A stretch of DNA of 64,000 bases from CAYGZL01 sp964354345 (GCA_964354345.1 CAYGZL010000018.1:1-64000), one strand, 5' to 3'; shown: positions 53,947 through 62,187, counted from the first letter of the stretch. The notes: generated by a model from the sequence alone, not told the origin. A program made the numbers and translations.

Positions 53947-55098
53947 TTAATCGGGCCAGATGGTGCCCGCGCGGACCAGTCCGTTGTCAGGGACATCGGC
54001 TTTTATCGTCGCGCCGTTCCCGATCCGGGCTCCTGCACCAATCTTTACCCGTAGATTTACTGTAACACCCATCCCAATCAGTACGCGACCTCCCACCTGG
54101 ACCTCTCCAGCCAACACCGCTCCCGGTGAAAGGTTAACAAATTCACCCAAGATACAATCATGAGAGGCGATTGCTCCGGTGTTGATAATACTACCGAAGC
54201 CTATCTGGACCTCGCTGCCCACATACGCCTGCGGAAAAACCTGTACGCCGGCAGCCAGGGTTGCGCTGTATTCTACAATCGCCCCTGGATGTACGAATAA
54301 CGGACAAGTAAAACCCGCTTCAAGCAGGCGTTGGAATATTCTGATGCGCACGGCCAGGCTGCCGATTCCACCCACACCGTTAACCGCCAGGCGAATTCCA
54401 TCTTTCACCAAGGTCGGTAATACCTCTCCCCCGCCTAAAACTTGCATTCCTAAGATGAGAGCCCCTTTGGGAATCCCGTCATCCACTACGCCGACGATCC
54501 TATAGCGATATTCTTTGCTGCCAATCGCAAGAACGCGCAGCAATTCGATTAAAGATTTCCCATGACCGCCACCCCCATAAACGATAATGGCCGTGGGATC
54601 AAACTCTTTTTCCTCTACCAACTCCCGTACCACTCGCTCCGTCACCAAAGGTCCGATCGGGAGCCGATTCAACTCCAAGCCCATCTGGTTGGCGAAGGCC
54701 AGGGCGGGTTGGGTGATGCGCAACCCGGTTGGGAGTTTCGTGTTTTCTACCTGTCTCCTGGGTTGAGATTGTTGTGCGTTACTTACAACACCGCTGATAA
54801 CTGATTGCTGATTGCTGATGACTTTCTCTTCTGGTTGCCAATCGGGCGTATCAGCCAGGTAACATAACAGCTCGCCCGCGTTTACAGTCTGACCCTGTTT
54901 CAACTGTAAGTTGGTAATAAAGCCATCGTGTTCAGCGATTAAATCTTGAGTGGACTTTGTCGTCTCCAAGGTGCAAAGCACTGAACCGGCCGCAACCTGC
55001 TGTCCATCGCGCACCGCCAGACTAACCAGCAGGGCTTCTGGCTCATTGGGGTTGATTAGTGGAATGTAGATCGGAAGACTCATCAATCCCGCTATCAT
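53947..55098 (-). CDS. Lipoyl domain + E1/E3-binding domain + NeuD/PglD-type acyltransferase fusion
   Basis: This 383-residue protein joins three parts. Residues about 7-82 form a lipoyl domain with the lipoylation motif ETTKS (K48). After a linker rich in Q and S, residues 127-162 (ITQPALAFANQMGLELNRLP) match the peripheral subunit-binding domain of E2 enzymes. From 168 on there is a NeuD/PglD sugar acyltransferase: Rossmann start IIVYGGGGHGKSLIELL, then a left-handed beta-helix with the catalytic-type histidine H313 in GAIASHDCILGEF. The gene overlaps the E1-beta stop by four bases. The usual E2 catalytic domain is absent. A shorter start at 55083 is possible. Confidence 0.85.
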   Translation of the reverse strand: MIAGLMSLPIYIPLINPNEPEALLVSLAVRDGQQVAAGSVLCTLETTKSTQDLIAEHDGFITNLQLKQGQTVNAGELLCYLADTPDWQPEEKVISNQQSVISGVVSNAQQSQPRRQVENTKLPTGLRITQPALAFANQMGLELNRLPIGPLVTERVVRELVEEKEFDPTAIIVYGGGGHGKSLIELLRVLAIGSKEYRYRIVGVVDDGIPKGALILGMQVLGGGEVLPTLVKDGIRLAVNGVGGIGSLAVRIRIFQRLLEAGFTCPLFVHPGAIVEYSATLAAGVQVFPQAYVGSEVQIGFGSIINTGAIASHDCILGEFVNLSPGAVLAGEVQVGGRVLIGMGVTVNLRVKIGAGARIGNGATIKADVPDNGLVRAGTIWPD

Positions 55099-56192
55099 AC
55101 CTCTCTTGTCAGCTTGACAACAAGGGCCATCAGGTCATCAATCCCCGGTAAAACTACCTTTTCTAACAATCCTGCGGCTGGAACCGGCAAATCCCGCGCC
55201 GCAAGCCGGCCGACTGCTTTCAGGCCTGGATTACAGGTTTCTGCTGCCTGAGCGAGCACCTCTGCGCCCCATCCCAGGCTGAGTGTTCCTTCTTCAGCAA
55301 CCAACAGGCGACCGGTACGTTGCGCTGAATCCAGGATCGGACCAAGAGCAAAAGGCGCCAGTTGAGTCGGGACGATTAACTCGACGAATATTTCATTTTC
55401 ATAAGCCAGGCGTAGCGCAGCCTGGCGAGCCAATTCAGCCATATAGCCATAGGCTGCGATGGTCAGGTTGGCCTGCGGCGCATCCCGGATCACCAGGAGG
55501 TAACATGGCCACCTACCCGCCATGCAAAACTGGGGGTCTGGCACATCTGAACTGCTGTACATCTGGCTTGCTGTGACCGTCGAAACGCTGAAATCGTCAG
55601 CGGACTCACTATTTGCCAGTGATTCCTGAGACTGGGTGGGGACCAAGTACAGCAGCTTATTTTCAAGAAATAGCACCGGCGCAGATGTCTCTAAGATCGC
55701 TTGCTCCAACAGCCTGCCTGGGTCGCCCAAAGAACAAGCCGCTAACACACATAAACCGGGTACCCCCAGGAAATGTTTCTCCAAAGTCTGGCTATGGGTC
55801 GGACCATAACCGCGCCGTCCACCCATCGGCGTTCGAATCACCAGCGGAGTACAAACCTGCTCCTCTAAAGATTTCCCACCGTTGTACATCCAATTGAATT
55901 TAGTGACATGATTAATTAACTGGTCGGCCGCCAGCGTCAGGAAATCACCAAACATAATTTCTACTACCGGTCGCAATCCCCTCAGCGCCATTCCAGTGGC
56001 CAGTCCAACAATGCCGGCCTCCGAGATCGGTGTTGTCAGAACCCGGTCTGGATAGGCTGTCGAGAGGCCACGCGTGACCTTAAAGGCGCCGCCGTATGGA
56101 TCGAGGATATCCTCCCCAAGCAGGTAAACCCGTTTATCTGCGGTCATGGCGCGCTGTAAACCAGCATTCAGGGAATCTAAAACCGTAATCAT
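55095..56192 (-). CDS. 2-oxoacid dehydrogenase E1 component, beta subunit
   Basis: This 365-residue protein has the E1-beta layout: DKRVYLLGEDILDPYGGAF, TPISEAGIVGLATGMALRG, FGDFLTLAADQLINH and TPMGGRRGYGPTHSQ, ending in a transketolase C-terminal domain (LLVAEEGTLSLGWGAEVL). With E1-alpha it would decarboxylate a 2-oxoacid and reductively acylate a lipoyl lysine. About 40 residues (QSQESLANSESADDF through the CMAGRWP region, DNA 55500-55640) are inserted at the domain junction. ATG at 56192 overlaps the E1-alpha stop (TGATG). Confidence 0.88.
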   Translation of the reverse strand: MITVLDSLNAGLQRAMTADKRVYLLGEDILDPYGGAFKVTRGLSTAYPDRVLTTPISEAGIVGLATGMALRGLRPVVEIMFGDFLTLAADQLINHVTKFNWMYNGGKSLEEQVCTPLVIRTPMGGRRGYGPTHSQTLEKHFLGVPGLCVLAACSLGDPGRLLEQAILETSAPVLFLENKLLYLVPTQSQESLANSESADDFSVSTVTASQMYSSSDVPDPQFCMAGRWPCYLLVIRDAPQANLTIAAYGYMAELARQAALRLAYENEIFVELIVPTQLAPFALGPILDSAQRTGRLLVAEEGTLSLGWGAEVLAQAAETCNPGLKAVGRLAARDLPVPAAGLLEKVVLPGIDDLMALVVKLTREV

Positions 56193-57109
56193 CACGATAT
56201 GGGGGCTCCAGTTCCCGTCGTCGCCTCAAATACGGCGGGGGGATCATGTAGCGCTTGCTGGAAAGCCTGACTCATCTCAGCTTCTACTTCCCGCTGAATG
56301 GCCAGGTGTTCAGACTCACCCAAACGGGCAGCCTGGATAGTGACTGGATCGCGTTCCAGGCGCAGTCTGACAATCAACTCTTCAGGGCGCGTATCATCGC
56401 TTTTTGAATGTGGACCAAACCGGCAGGTATTCAAGATGAGCGCGCGCGGTTGCAGGTGAGTGCGAATCTGTTGAAATATACCTTTGGCAACCGGTAGTAT
56501 AACGGTCACATCGCTGGTATCCAATTCGACAACCGGTATATTGAAAGCCTCGAAGCGCGCGGTAAGACTACCCGCCACTGCCATTTCAATCGGTGTAGTT
56601 TGAGCAATCTGGTTGTTTTCTAAGACAAATAAAATCGGCGCTTGCCACAAGGCAGCCAGGTTGAAGGCTTCATAAATTACACCTTCTCCCAACGTGCCAT
56701 CTCCCAGAAAGGCGACTACAATCGCACCGCTCCCTTTCAACCTCTCGGCCACAGCCATGCCAGTCGCTACAGGAACAATCCCTCCCTGGACGCCGTTCGA
56801 ATAAAAGTTCTTCCACTGCAAATGCTGTGAACCACCGCGCCCACCACAACAACCGCTGGCTTTTCCCATTAATTCCGCGAACAATGCCCTGGGATCACCG
56901 CCATAGGCCAGGAAATGACCATGACAGCGATGATTGCTAAAGACGATATCCCCTTCTCCCAAGTGGTCAAGTACACCCACAGCGTTCGCCTCTTGCCCAA
57001 GGTAAGTATGCGTGGTACCGAAGAAAATTCCCTTCGAGAAATTCTCCAACACCATCTCATCAAAACGGCGCAGTCGATAAAGTGCGCGGAACAATTCAAC
57101 ATCATTCAT
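56192..57109 (-). CDS. 2-oxoacid dehydrogenase E1 component, alpha subunit
   Basis: This 305-residue protein has the thiamine-diphosphate motif GDGTLGEG (starting at G136) through ENN (164-166), GTTHTYLGQEANAVG, the SNHRCHGHFLAYGG loop and RFGPHSKSDDTRPEE with the usual phosphorylation-loop serine region. It resembles pyruvate, acetoin and branched-chain E1-alpha. It is the first gene of the five-gene operon, after the malic-enzyme remnant. No E3 gene is nearby, so a shared dihydrolipoamide dehydrogenase is presumed. Confidence 0.88.
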   Translation of the reverse strand: MNDVELFRALYRLRRFDEMVLENFSKGIFFGTTHTYLGQEANAVGVLDHLGEGDIVFSNHRCHGHFLAYGGDPRALFAELMGKASGCCGGRGGSQHLQWKNFYSNGVQGGIVPVATGMAVAERLKGSGAIVVAFLGDGTLGEGVIYEAFNLAALWQAPILFVLENNQIAQTTPIEMAVAGSLTARFEAFNIPVVELDTSDVTVILPVAKGIFQQIRTHLQPRALILNTCRFGPHSKSDDTRPEELIVRLRLERDPVTIQAARLGESEHLAIQREVEAEMSQAFQQALHDPPAVFEATTGTGAPIS

Positions 57110-57167
57110 TAAATAGCTCTTCGGTCTTCATTCATAACGCCATAAGATCAGCGTGACTTCTTTATAT

Positions 57168-57314
57168 TTAGATGGCAGTCCCATTCGTGGTAACAGCTAC
57201 AAGATTACCCTTGGAGGTATACTCATAAGCGAGGAGAGGATCTTTCTCGATCTCAAGAACGGGTACAGCCACGCCTGGAGTGTAGGCCAGAGATAGATTC
57301 CGCTGAGTTGCCAT
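57168..57314 (-). pseudogene. Remnant of an NAD(P)-malic enzyme N-terminus
   Basis: A 48-codon frame starting at 57314 reads LSLAYTPGVAVPVLEIEKDP followed by LAYEYTSKGNLVAVTTNGTAI, then TAA. This matches the conserved N-terminal region of bacterial malic enzyme, in which the family continues with a GLGDIGP-type strand. The rest of the gene is absent, so it is a truncated remnant. Confidence 0.75.
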
Positions 57315-57435
57315 TGGTTTGTTTATTCAAACCTCTCTCTTCTATAATAAATAATCTGACCGGTGAAATATATCTGGTTAATTCTAACATGCAACCCTGG
57401 TTCACCCAATATTAGCCAACATAATCAAATTTCCC

Positions 57436-57465
57436 TTGTTAGACTGGTAAAAGCCTTGATATAAT
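57436..57465 (+). promoter_or_regulatory. Promoter in the long intergenic region
   Basis: TTGTTA (57436-57441), an 18-base spacer and a perfect TATAAT (57460-57465) predict a start near 57472 on the plus strand. Confidence 0.6.
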
Positions 57466-57471
57466 ATATGG

Positions 57472-58022
57472 GAAGAGTAACGAGCGGTAATTTTATGTTG
57501 AGTGTAAATGATGATACTCGGTGTTTTGCAGCTTCTATATAATTATTCTTGTGTATTTCAGAAATATTGTCCCACGCGAAACACCTTACACTCAAGCTGA
57601 TATTGCCAGGATACTTTTCACCGCTCCAGTGACTTAAAGTTGAGCGATTTTCATTGGCGCGGCCACGGTGTGTAAATTGGGTTTATTCAGACCGAGTGGT
57701 ACTCAGTTTTCAGTAAACAGTTTTTTGGACTCACTCAGTCGAGTTGTTTGATCTCAGTTCAGGATCGTAGTGGTATGTAGAACAGTCTGTTTATTAACAG
57801 GCTGAGATCGGGAAGTCTGATCGTGTAATATTAGAGATAAGATGACCGGATATAAAAAACACTGCGAAAACGATTGTTGATTGCGGGAAGTTAGTCCTGG
57901 TAGCTACCAGGTTTAATATAACTCTCTACCGCCACATCAATTTCCTCTAACTTAACTGGGACTGCATTTGCCCAAATCAAGACCGTGGTCTGCCAAGGCA
58001 GGAACACGGTCGTTTGTTTTTT
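57472..58022 (+). ncRNA. Candidate structured RNA (gene-free region upstream of recX)
   Basis: No gene is seen from 57315 to 58026. The region is AT-rich and contains many complementary pairs: TTGAGTGTAA (57498-57507) with TTACACTCAA (57586-57595); GGTGTTTTGC (57520-57529) with GCGAAACACC (57576-57585); GGTAAT (57486-57491) with ATTGCC (57602-57607); GATCTCAG with CTGAGATC (57750-57810); AAGTTAG with CTAACTT around a perfect palindrome CCTGGTAGCTACCAGG (57896-57911). It starts with a good promoter and ends with an intrinsic terminator. It does not match RNase P, tmRNA or SRP RNA that I can recognise. It may also be a long leader of recX. Confidence 0.4.
57981..58022 (+). terminator. Intrinsic terminator directly before recX
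   Basis: GACCGTG (57981-57987) pairs with CACGGTC (58005-58011), with an inner CTGC/GCAG helix, and is followed by GTTTGTTTTTT. It lies five bases before the recX start codon. Confidence 0.75.
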
Positions 58023-58026
58023 AGAG

Positions 58027-58671
58027 ATGGATCACTGCATTACCGCCCTTCGGCTCCAAAAACACAACCGCCAACGAGTTAATATCTATCTCGATGGCGA
58101 ATATGCTTTTGCCTTGGCGCACATCCTCGCAGCGTGGTTGCAGGTGGGGCAAACGTTGAATGATGAAAAAATCACCCAATTAAAAAGTGAAGATGGTCAG
58201 GAAGCTGCCTACCAACGTGCTCTCAGACTACTGGAACGACGCCCGCACACCCGGGCCGAGATATGCCAAAATTTGCAGAAGCATGGCATTGCCGAAGATA
58301 TTATTACTTATGTGTTGGAGCGATTGCAAACCAATGGGTTGTTGAATGATGTTCTGTTTGCTCAAACCTGGGTGGAACAACGCAGAGCCTTTCATCCCCG
58401 CAGCCGGCGCGCTCTGGCTTTTGAACTACGTCAGCGGGGGATCACACCACAGGTCATCGAAGAGTCATTGGAAGATACGAATGATGAGGAAGCAGCCTAC
58501 CTGGTCGCGCGTAAACAATCGAGAAGATACCAGGCATTGGAATGGACAGAATTTCGTCAAAGGATGTATGCTTTCTTAGTCCGGCGCGGTTTTCGATACG
58601 AGGTTTGCGCGCCGGTAATTCAGAGAGTCTGGGAAGAACATACCCAACCAGATCAGGGAAATAAGGATTAA
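58027..58671 (+). CDS. recX: RecX-family RecA regulator
   Basis: This 214-residue protein has the helical RecX repeats: RALRLLERRPHTRAEICQNL, LLNDVLFAQTWVEQRR, AFELRQRGITPQVIEE, and an N-terminal segment with VNIYLDGEYAFAL that is common in Firmicute-type RecX. The family modulates RecA filaments. The ATG at 58027 is the family start; the frame reaches 57985 but would include the terminator. No clear Shine-Dalgarno sequence is present. rny follows by two bases. Confidence 0.85.
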   Translation: MDHCITALRLQKHNRQRVNIYLDGEYAFALAHILAAWLQVGQTLNDEKITQLKSEDGQEAAYQRALRLLERRPHTRAEICQNLQKHGIAEDIITYVLERLQTNGLLNDVLFAQTWVEQRRAFHPRSRRALAFELRQRGITPQVIEESLEDTNDEEAAYLVARKQSRRYQALEWTEFRQRMYAFLVRRGFRYEVCAPVIQRVWEEHTQPDQGNKD

Positions 58672-58673
58672 GT

Positions 58674-60209
58674 ATGAGACCTGAATTCATTTTCGGATTA
58701 ATAACTCTATTGATCGCACTCCCACTGGGGGTCGCGATTGGATATCTATATAAACAAAGCCAGGTTGAACAAGCCAGACGCCAGAAGAAAGACGAGGCGG
58801 AACGCCTCCTGGAAGCTGCCAGAGAAAAGGCACTGGAAATTGAACTACAAGCCCGTAATCAAGCCTTAGATATCCATCAAAAAGCCGAGGCGGAGCTTAT
58901 CCGGCGTAGAAATGAGATCACCCGGGAAGAGGATCGTTCGCAAAAACGCCGAGAGGAACTGGACATACGCCTGGACCGGTTGGAAAAACGGGAACAGGCA
59001 CTCAATAAACGCCAGAGCATAGCGGATAAACGTGCTAACGATATCGATAAACTCTATACCCAACAAATGGAGGAGCTTCAGCGAATCTCACAAATGAGTG
59101 TAGAAGAAGCCCGGAGTATCCTGCTGGCTGGTGTGGAAAAAGAAGCGCGGGGCGATATGGCGCGTATTATCCGCCAGATCGAGCAGGAAGCCCGTGAAGA
59201 TGGCGAAAATAGAGCCCGAAAAATCATTGCCGCAGCCATCCAACGCGTCGCCTCTGAGCATGTCGCTGAAGTAACCACCTCGGTGGTCACCATTCCTTCT
59301 GAAGAGATGAAAGGCCGCATCATCGGACGGAATGGGCGTAACATTCACGCCTTCGAGCAAGCCGCGGGTGTGGATGTTATTGTTGACGACACCCCAGAAG
59401 CAGTCACGATTTCCTGCTTCGACTCTGTTCGTCGCGAAGTCGCCCGGCGTGCTTTGACGAAGTTAATCCAGGATGGGCGAATCCATCCTGCTCACATCGA
59501 GAAAGTTTTAAAAACTGAGCAGAAGGAAGTCGAACGTTCCATTGTTGAAGCCGGTGAACAGGCTGTCTTCGAAGCCGGGGTTACCGGTCTGCACCCCGAA
59601 ATAGCCAAAACTCTGGGACGGCTTAAATATCGCACCTCCTACGGCCAAAACCAACTGGCTCATGCGGTCGAAACTGCCAAGTTAGCGGCTGTCATTGCCG
59701 CTGAACTTAAAGCTGATGTGGAAGTAGCCCGGACTGGTGGGTTGCTGCACGATTTGGGAAAAGCTATTGATCATAATGTTGAAGGCACTCACGCCATGTT
59801 GGGAGCAGAACTGGCCAGGCGCTATGGTGTCAGCCCGAAGGTTGTCAACATCATCGCCTCTCATCACCATGAGGTGGAACAAGAAACCTTAGAGGCGGTG
59901 ATTGCCGAAGCCGCTGATGCCATTTCCGGCGCCCGCCCTGGTGCACGGCGAGAAAGCCTCGAGCAGTACATCAAACGGGTGCGCGCTCTGGAAGAAATAG
60001 CAAATTCCCAGAAAGGCGTTGAGCAAAGCTTTGCCTTACAGGCTGGCCGCGAAGTGCGCATCTTCGTCCGACCAGAAGATATAGATGATCTGGACTCAAT
60101 CCGTCTGGCGCGCGATGTAGCTAAGAAGATCGAAGATACCATGCAATATCCCGGTCAGATCAAGGTAACTGTCATCCGCGAAACCCGCGCCGTGGACTAC
60201 GCCAAGTAA
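58674..60209 (+). CDS. rny: Ribonuclease Y
   Basis: This 511-residue endoribonuclease has an N-terminal membrane helix (residues 5-24), a long coiled coil (about 30-190), a KH domain (EEMKGRIIGRNGRNIHAFEQ near 205) and an HD domain with GGLLHDLGKAIDH near 352 and IIASHHHEVE. It starts mRNA decay at the membrane. It follows recX closely and is followed by a bidirectional-type hairpin. Confidence 0.96.
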   Translation: MRPEFIFGLITLLIALPLGVAIGYLYKQSQVEQARRQKKDEAERLLEAAREKALEIELQARNQALDIHQKAEAELIRRRNEITREEDRSQKRREELDIRLDRLEKREQALNKRQSIADKRANDIDKLYTQQMEELQRISQMSVEEARSILLAGVEKEARGDMARIIRQIEQEAREDGENRARKIIAAAIQRVASEHVAEVTTSVVTIPSEEMKGRIIGRNGRNIHAFEQAAGVDVIVDDTPEAVTISCFDSVRREVARRALTKLIQDGRIHPAHIEKVLKTEQKEVERSIVEAGEQAVFEAGVTGLHPEIAKTLGRLKYRTSYGQNQLAHAVETAKLAAVIAAELKADVEVARTGGLLHDLGKAIDHNVEGTHAMLGAELARRYGVSPKVVNIIASHHHEVEQETLEAVIAEAADAISGARPGARRESLEQYIKRVRALEEIANSQKGVEQSFALQAGREVRIFVRPEDIDDLDSIRLARDVAKKIEDTMQYPGQIKVTVIRETRAVDYAK

Positions 60210-60234
60210 CGTTGCGGAGTTGGGATCCATAATT

Positions 60235-60274
60235 ATCCGGTCCTGGGCCAGGCAAACCGATCCCAGGACCGGAT
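60235..60274. terminator. Bidirectional terminator between rny and the hydrolase gene
   Basis: ATCCGGTCCTGGG (60235-60247) and CCCAGGACCGGAT (60262-60274) form a perfect 13-base stem with a 14-base loop, followed by TGTTTAAT on the plus strand and ATAATTAT on the minus strand. It sits between convergent genes. Confidence 0.85.
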
Positions 60275-60277
60275 TGT

Positions 60278-60925
60278 TTAATCTGCCAGGAATGGGTTAT
60301 AGACTCGTTCTAACCCCACGGTCGTCTCAGGGCCATGACCAGAAAGAAGGCGGACATCATCCGATAAACTCAATATCTGTGTGCGGATACTGGTAATCAA
60401 TGTCTCGAAATCGCCGCCTGGCAGGTCTGTCCGCCCGATACTGCCAGCAAAAATTACATCGCCACAAAAGGCAACTCTCTCAGCCTCACAATAATAAATT
60501 ACATGCCCTGGCGTATGGCCTGGCGCATGGCGAACCTCGAATATGAAACGACCCAGGGACAGCGTCTGCCCATGCGCCAATTTGACTGTGGGTTGCGGTC
60601 CTGGATTAATTCGCAGACCAAATAACAAAGCCCCTCCCTGCATCCGCCACAAGGGTATGTCTGCCGGGTGTAAAGCCACAGGAGGTGGAGGGCTGGTCAA
60701 CTCAGCCACCTCGGCTGCACCCGCCAAGTGGTCGAAATGAGCGTGGGTCAGCCAGATCTGCCTGATGCGCCAATCCCGCTGTTTCGCTTCGGTTACCAGG
60801 AGCCTTCCATCCCAGGCGGGGTCAATGATAACCGCATCTCCTGTCTCTCCATCGGCAATCAGATAAGAATTGGTTTGGACAGGGCCTAAAACAAAGCAGG
60901 CAAGTGATAGGTTCGCGTGTGTCAT
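60278..60925 (-). CDS. MBL-fold metallo-hydrolase, glyoxalase-II-like
   Basis: This 215-residue protein has the metallo-beta-lactamase motif LTHAHFDHLAGAAEV, APGHTPGHVIYY, FCGDVIFAGSIGRTDLPGGD and the closing SGHGPETTVG. These are typical of glyoxalase-II-like hydrolases of thioesters such as lactoylglutathione; related members act on other substrates. It is divergent from the methyltransferase gene, with a TATAAT box (60969-60974) in the 60-base gap serving the latter. Confidence 0.9.
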   Translation of the reverse strand: MTHANLSLACFVLGPVQTNSYLIADGETGDAVIIDPAWDGRLLVTEAKQRDWRIRQIWLTHAHFDHLAGAAEVAELTSPPPPVALHPADIPLWRMQGGALLFGLRINPGPQPTVKLAHGQTLSLGRFIFEVRHAPGHTPGHVIYYCEAERVAFCGDVIFAGSIGRTDLPGGDFETLITSIRTQILSLSDDVRLLSGHGPETTVGLERVYNPFLAD

Positions 60926-60985
60926 AATCGTAATTATAACGATTGTTCAGGGAAGGACGAGTTCGAGTTATAATCTAGGGAGAAG

Positions 60986-61927
60986 ATGGACAGTCAACAA
61001 CTTACAGTTCTATCTTCTCAAATCATGCAAACAGTTGCCTCCCAACCTTTGCTTTGCTTGTTAACCTCTCCAGATTGGAAAGATTACCAGTTGCTGGATA
61101 GTGGTAATGGGGCAAAACTCGAACGGTATGGTCCTTATACATTCGTCCGTCCCGAACACCAGGCTGTCTGGCAGCAGGCGTTGCCTGAGTCGCACTGGCA
61201 GGAAGCGCACGCCGTCTTTGAAGCGACGAACGATGAAAGTGGAGGACGTTGGAAATTCAATAAAAAGGTCGAACCGATCTGGATCATGCAATACCGAGAA
61301 CTCCGATTTAATGCCCAAACCAGCGGTTCGCGTCACCTGGGAGTCTTTCCTGAACAAGCAACCCAATGGGATTGGATTGCAGAGCGAATTAAACATGTCC
61401 GCCGTCCAATCCGCGTACTGAATCTGTTCGGCTACACAGGCCTGGCAACCCTGGCTGCTGCTCAGGCCGGTGCAAGCGTTACCCATGTAGACGCATCGAA
61501 AAAAGTGGTGCAATGGGCGCGCCAAAATCAGGAGTTATCTGGCCTGGCAGATCGCCCCATTCGTTGGCTAATAGATGATGTTGATAAATTTGTCCGCCGG
61601 GAACTACGCCGCGGATCTCAATATGAAGGGTTGATACTGGACCCGCCTAAGTTTGGTCGTGGCCCTGAAGGGCAGGTATGGGAGTTTTTTGAAGCGCTGC
61701 CCACTCTGCTACAGTTATGCCGGGAGTTGCTAAGCTCACATCCATTATTCGTTGTTTTAACCGCTTACGCAATCCGGGCATCTGCATTGAGTGTATACTA
61801 TGCTTTAGAAGAGATGATCTCCGGTTTAGGAGGCACCCTTTCCACCGGCGAGTTGGCATTAGATGAACAGAGCGCAGGTCGTATGCTCTCGATGGCTATT
61901 TTTGCTCGCTGGTCCAAGATTGGATAA
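60986..61927 (+). CDS. Class I SAM-dependent rRNA cytosine methyltransferase (RlmI/RlmK-like)
   Basis: This 313-residue protein has VLNLFGYTGLATLAAAQAGA (SAM-binding), VTHVDASKKVVQWARQN and the catalytic region ILDPPKFGRGPEGQ, as in RlmI, RlmK and related methyltransferases. It lacks the N-terminal PUA domain of RlmI. GGGAGA lies two bases before the ATG and a TATAAT box lies 12 bases upstream of that ATG, at 60969. The exact target is not readable. Confidence 0.85.
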   Translation: MDSQQLTVLSSQIMQTVASQPLLCLLTSPDWKDYQLLDSGNGAKLERYGPYTFVRPEHQAVWQQALPESHWQEAHAVFEATNDESGGRWKFNKKVEPIWIMQYRELRFNAQTSGSRHLGVFPEQATQWDWIAERIKHVRRPIRVLNLFGYTGLATLAAAQAGASVTHVDASKKVVQWARQNQELSGLADRPIRWLIDDVDKFVRRELRRGSQYEGLILDPPKFGRGPEGQVWEFFEALPTLLQLCRELLSSHPLFVVLTAYAIRASALSVYYALEEMISGLGGTLSTGELALDEQSAGRMLSMAIFARWSKIG

Positions 61928-61961
61928 TGATCTTTTACCTGATCAAATGAATGGGTTAGCG

Positions 61962-62187
61962 ATGAAACTCTCCATCATACCTGCCACGCACGCGATCCTG
62001 CTCATCGCCTCCGGCATCGCGTTCATCTTCGGCGTGGGATTCTCGCAGCCATGGTTCTATTCAATGGCATTGGCGCTTTTGCCGCGGTTACTTAAGCCAG
62101 CAGGTTCTGGGCCGACGCCGCCGGGTGGATTCTGTCCGTTATCTTTTCAGCCTTTTTCCTTTTCAATAGTTATTACTGGCTACTGAC
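61962..62187 (+). pseudogene. Possible frameshifted small membrane protein
   Basis: From an ATG at 61962 one frame reads MKLSIIPATHAILLIASGIA and a hydrophobic helix through FYSMALALL; near 62085 a second frame takes over with AAGWILSVIFSAFFLFNSYY and WLLTS before a stop at 62187. Read together they look like a two-helix membrane protein broken by a frameshift. I do not recognise the family. Confidence 0.35.

Noticed and set aside
57750..57810. A transposon end or small insertion element in the gene-free region
   Set aside because: The inverted arms are short and there are no flanking direct repeats or transposase remnants, so an RNA structure fits better.
57880..57960. RNase P, tmRNA or SRP RNA in the gene-free region
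   Set aside because: Signature sequences of these RNAs, such as GAGGAAAGTCC, were looked for on both strands and not found in a plausible setting.
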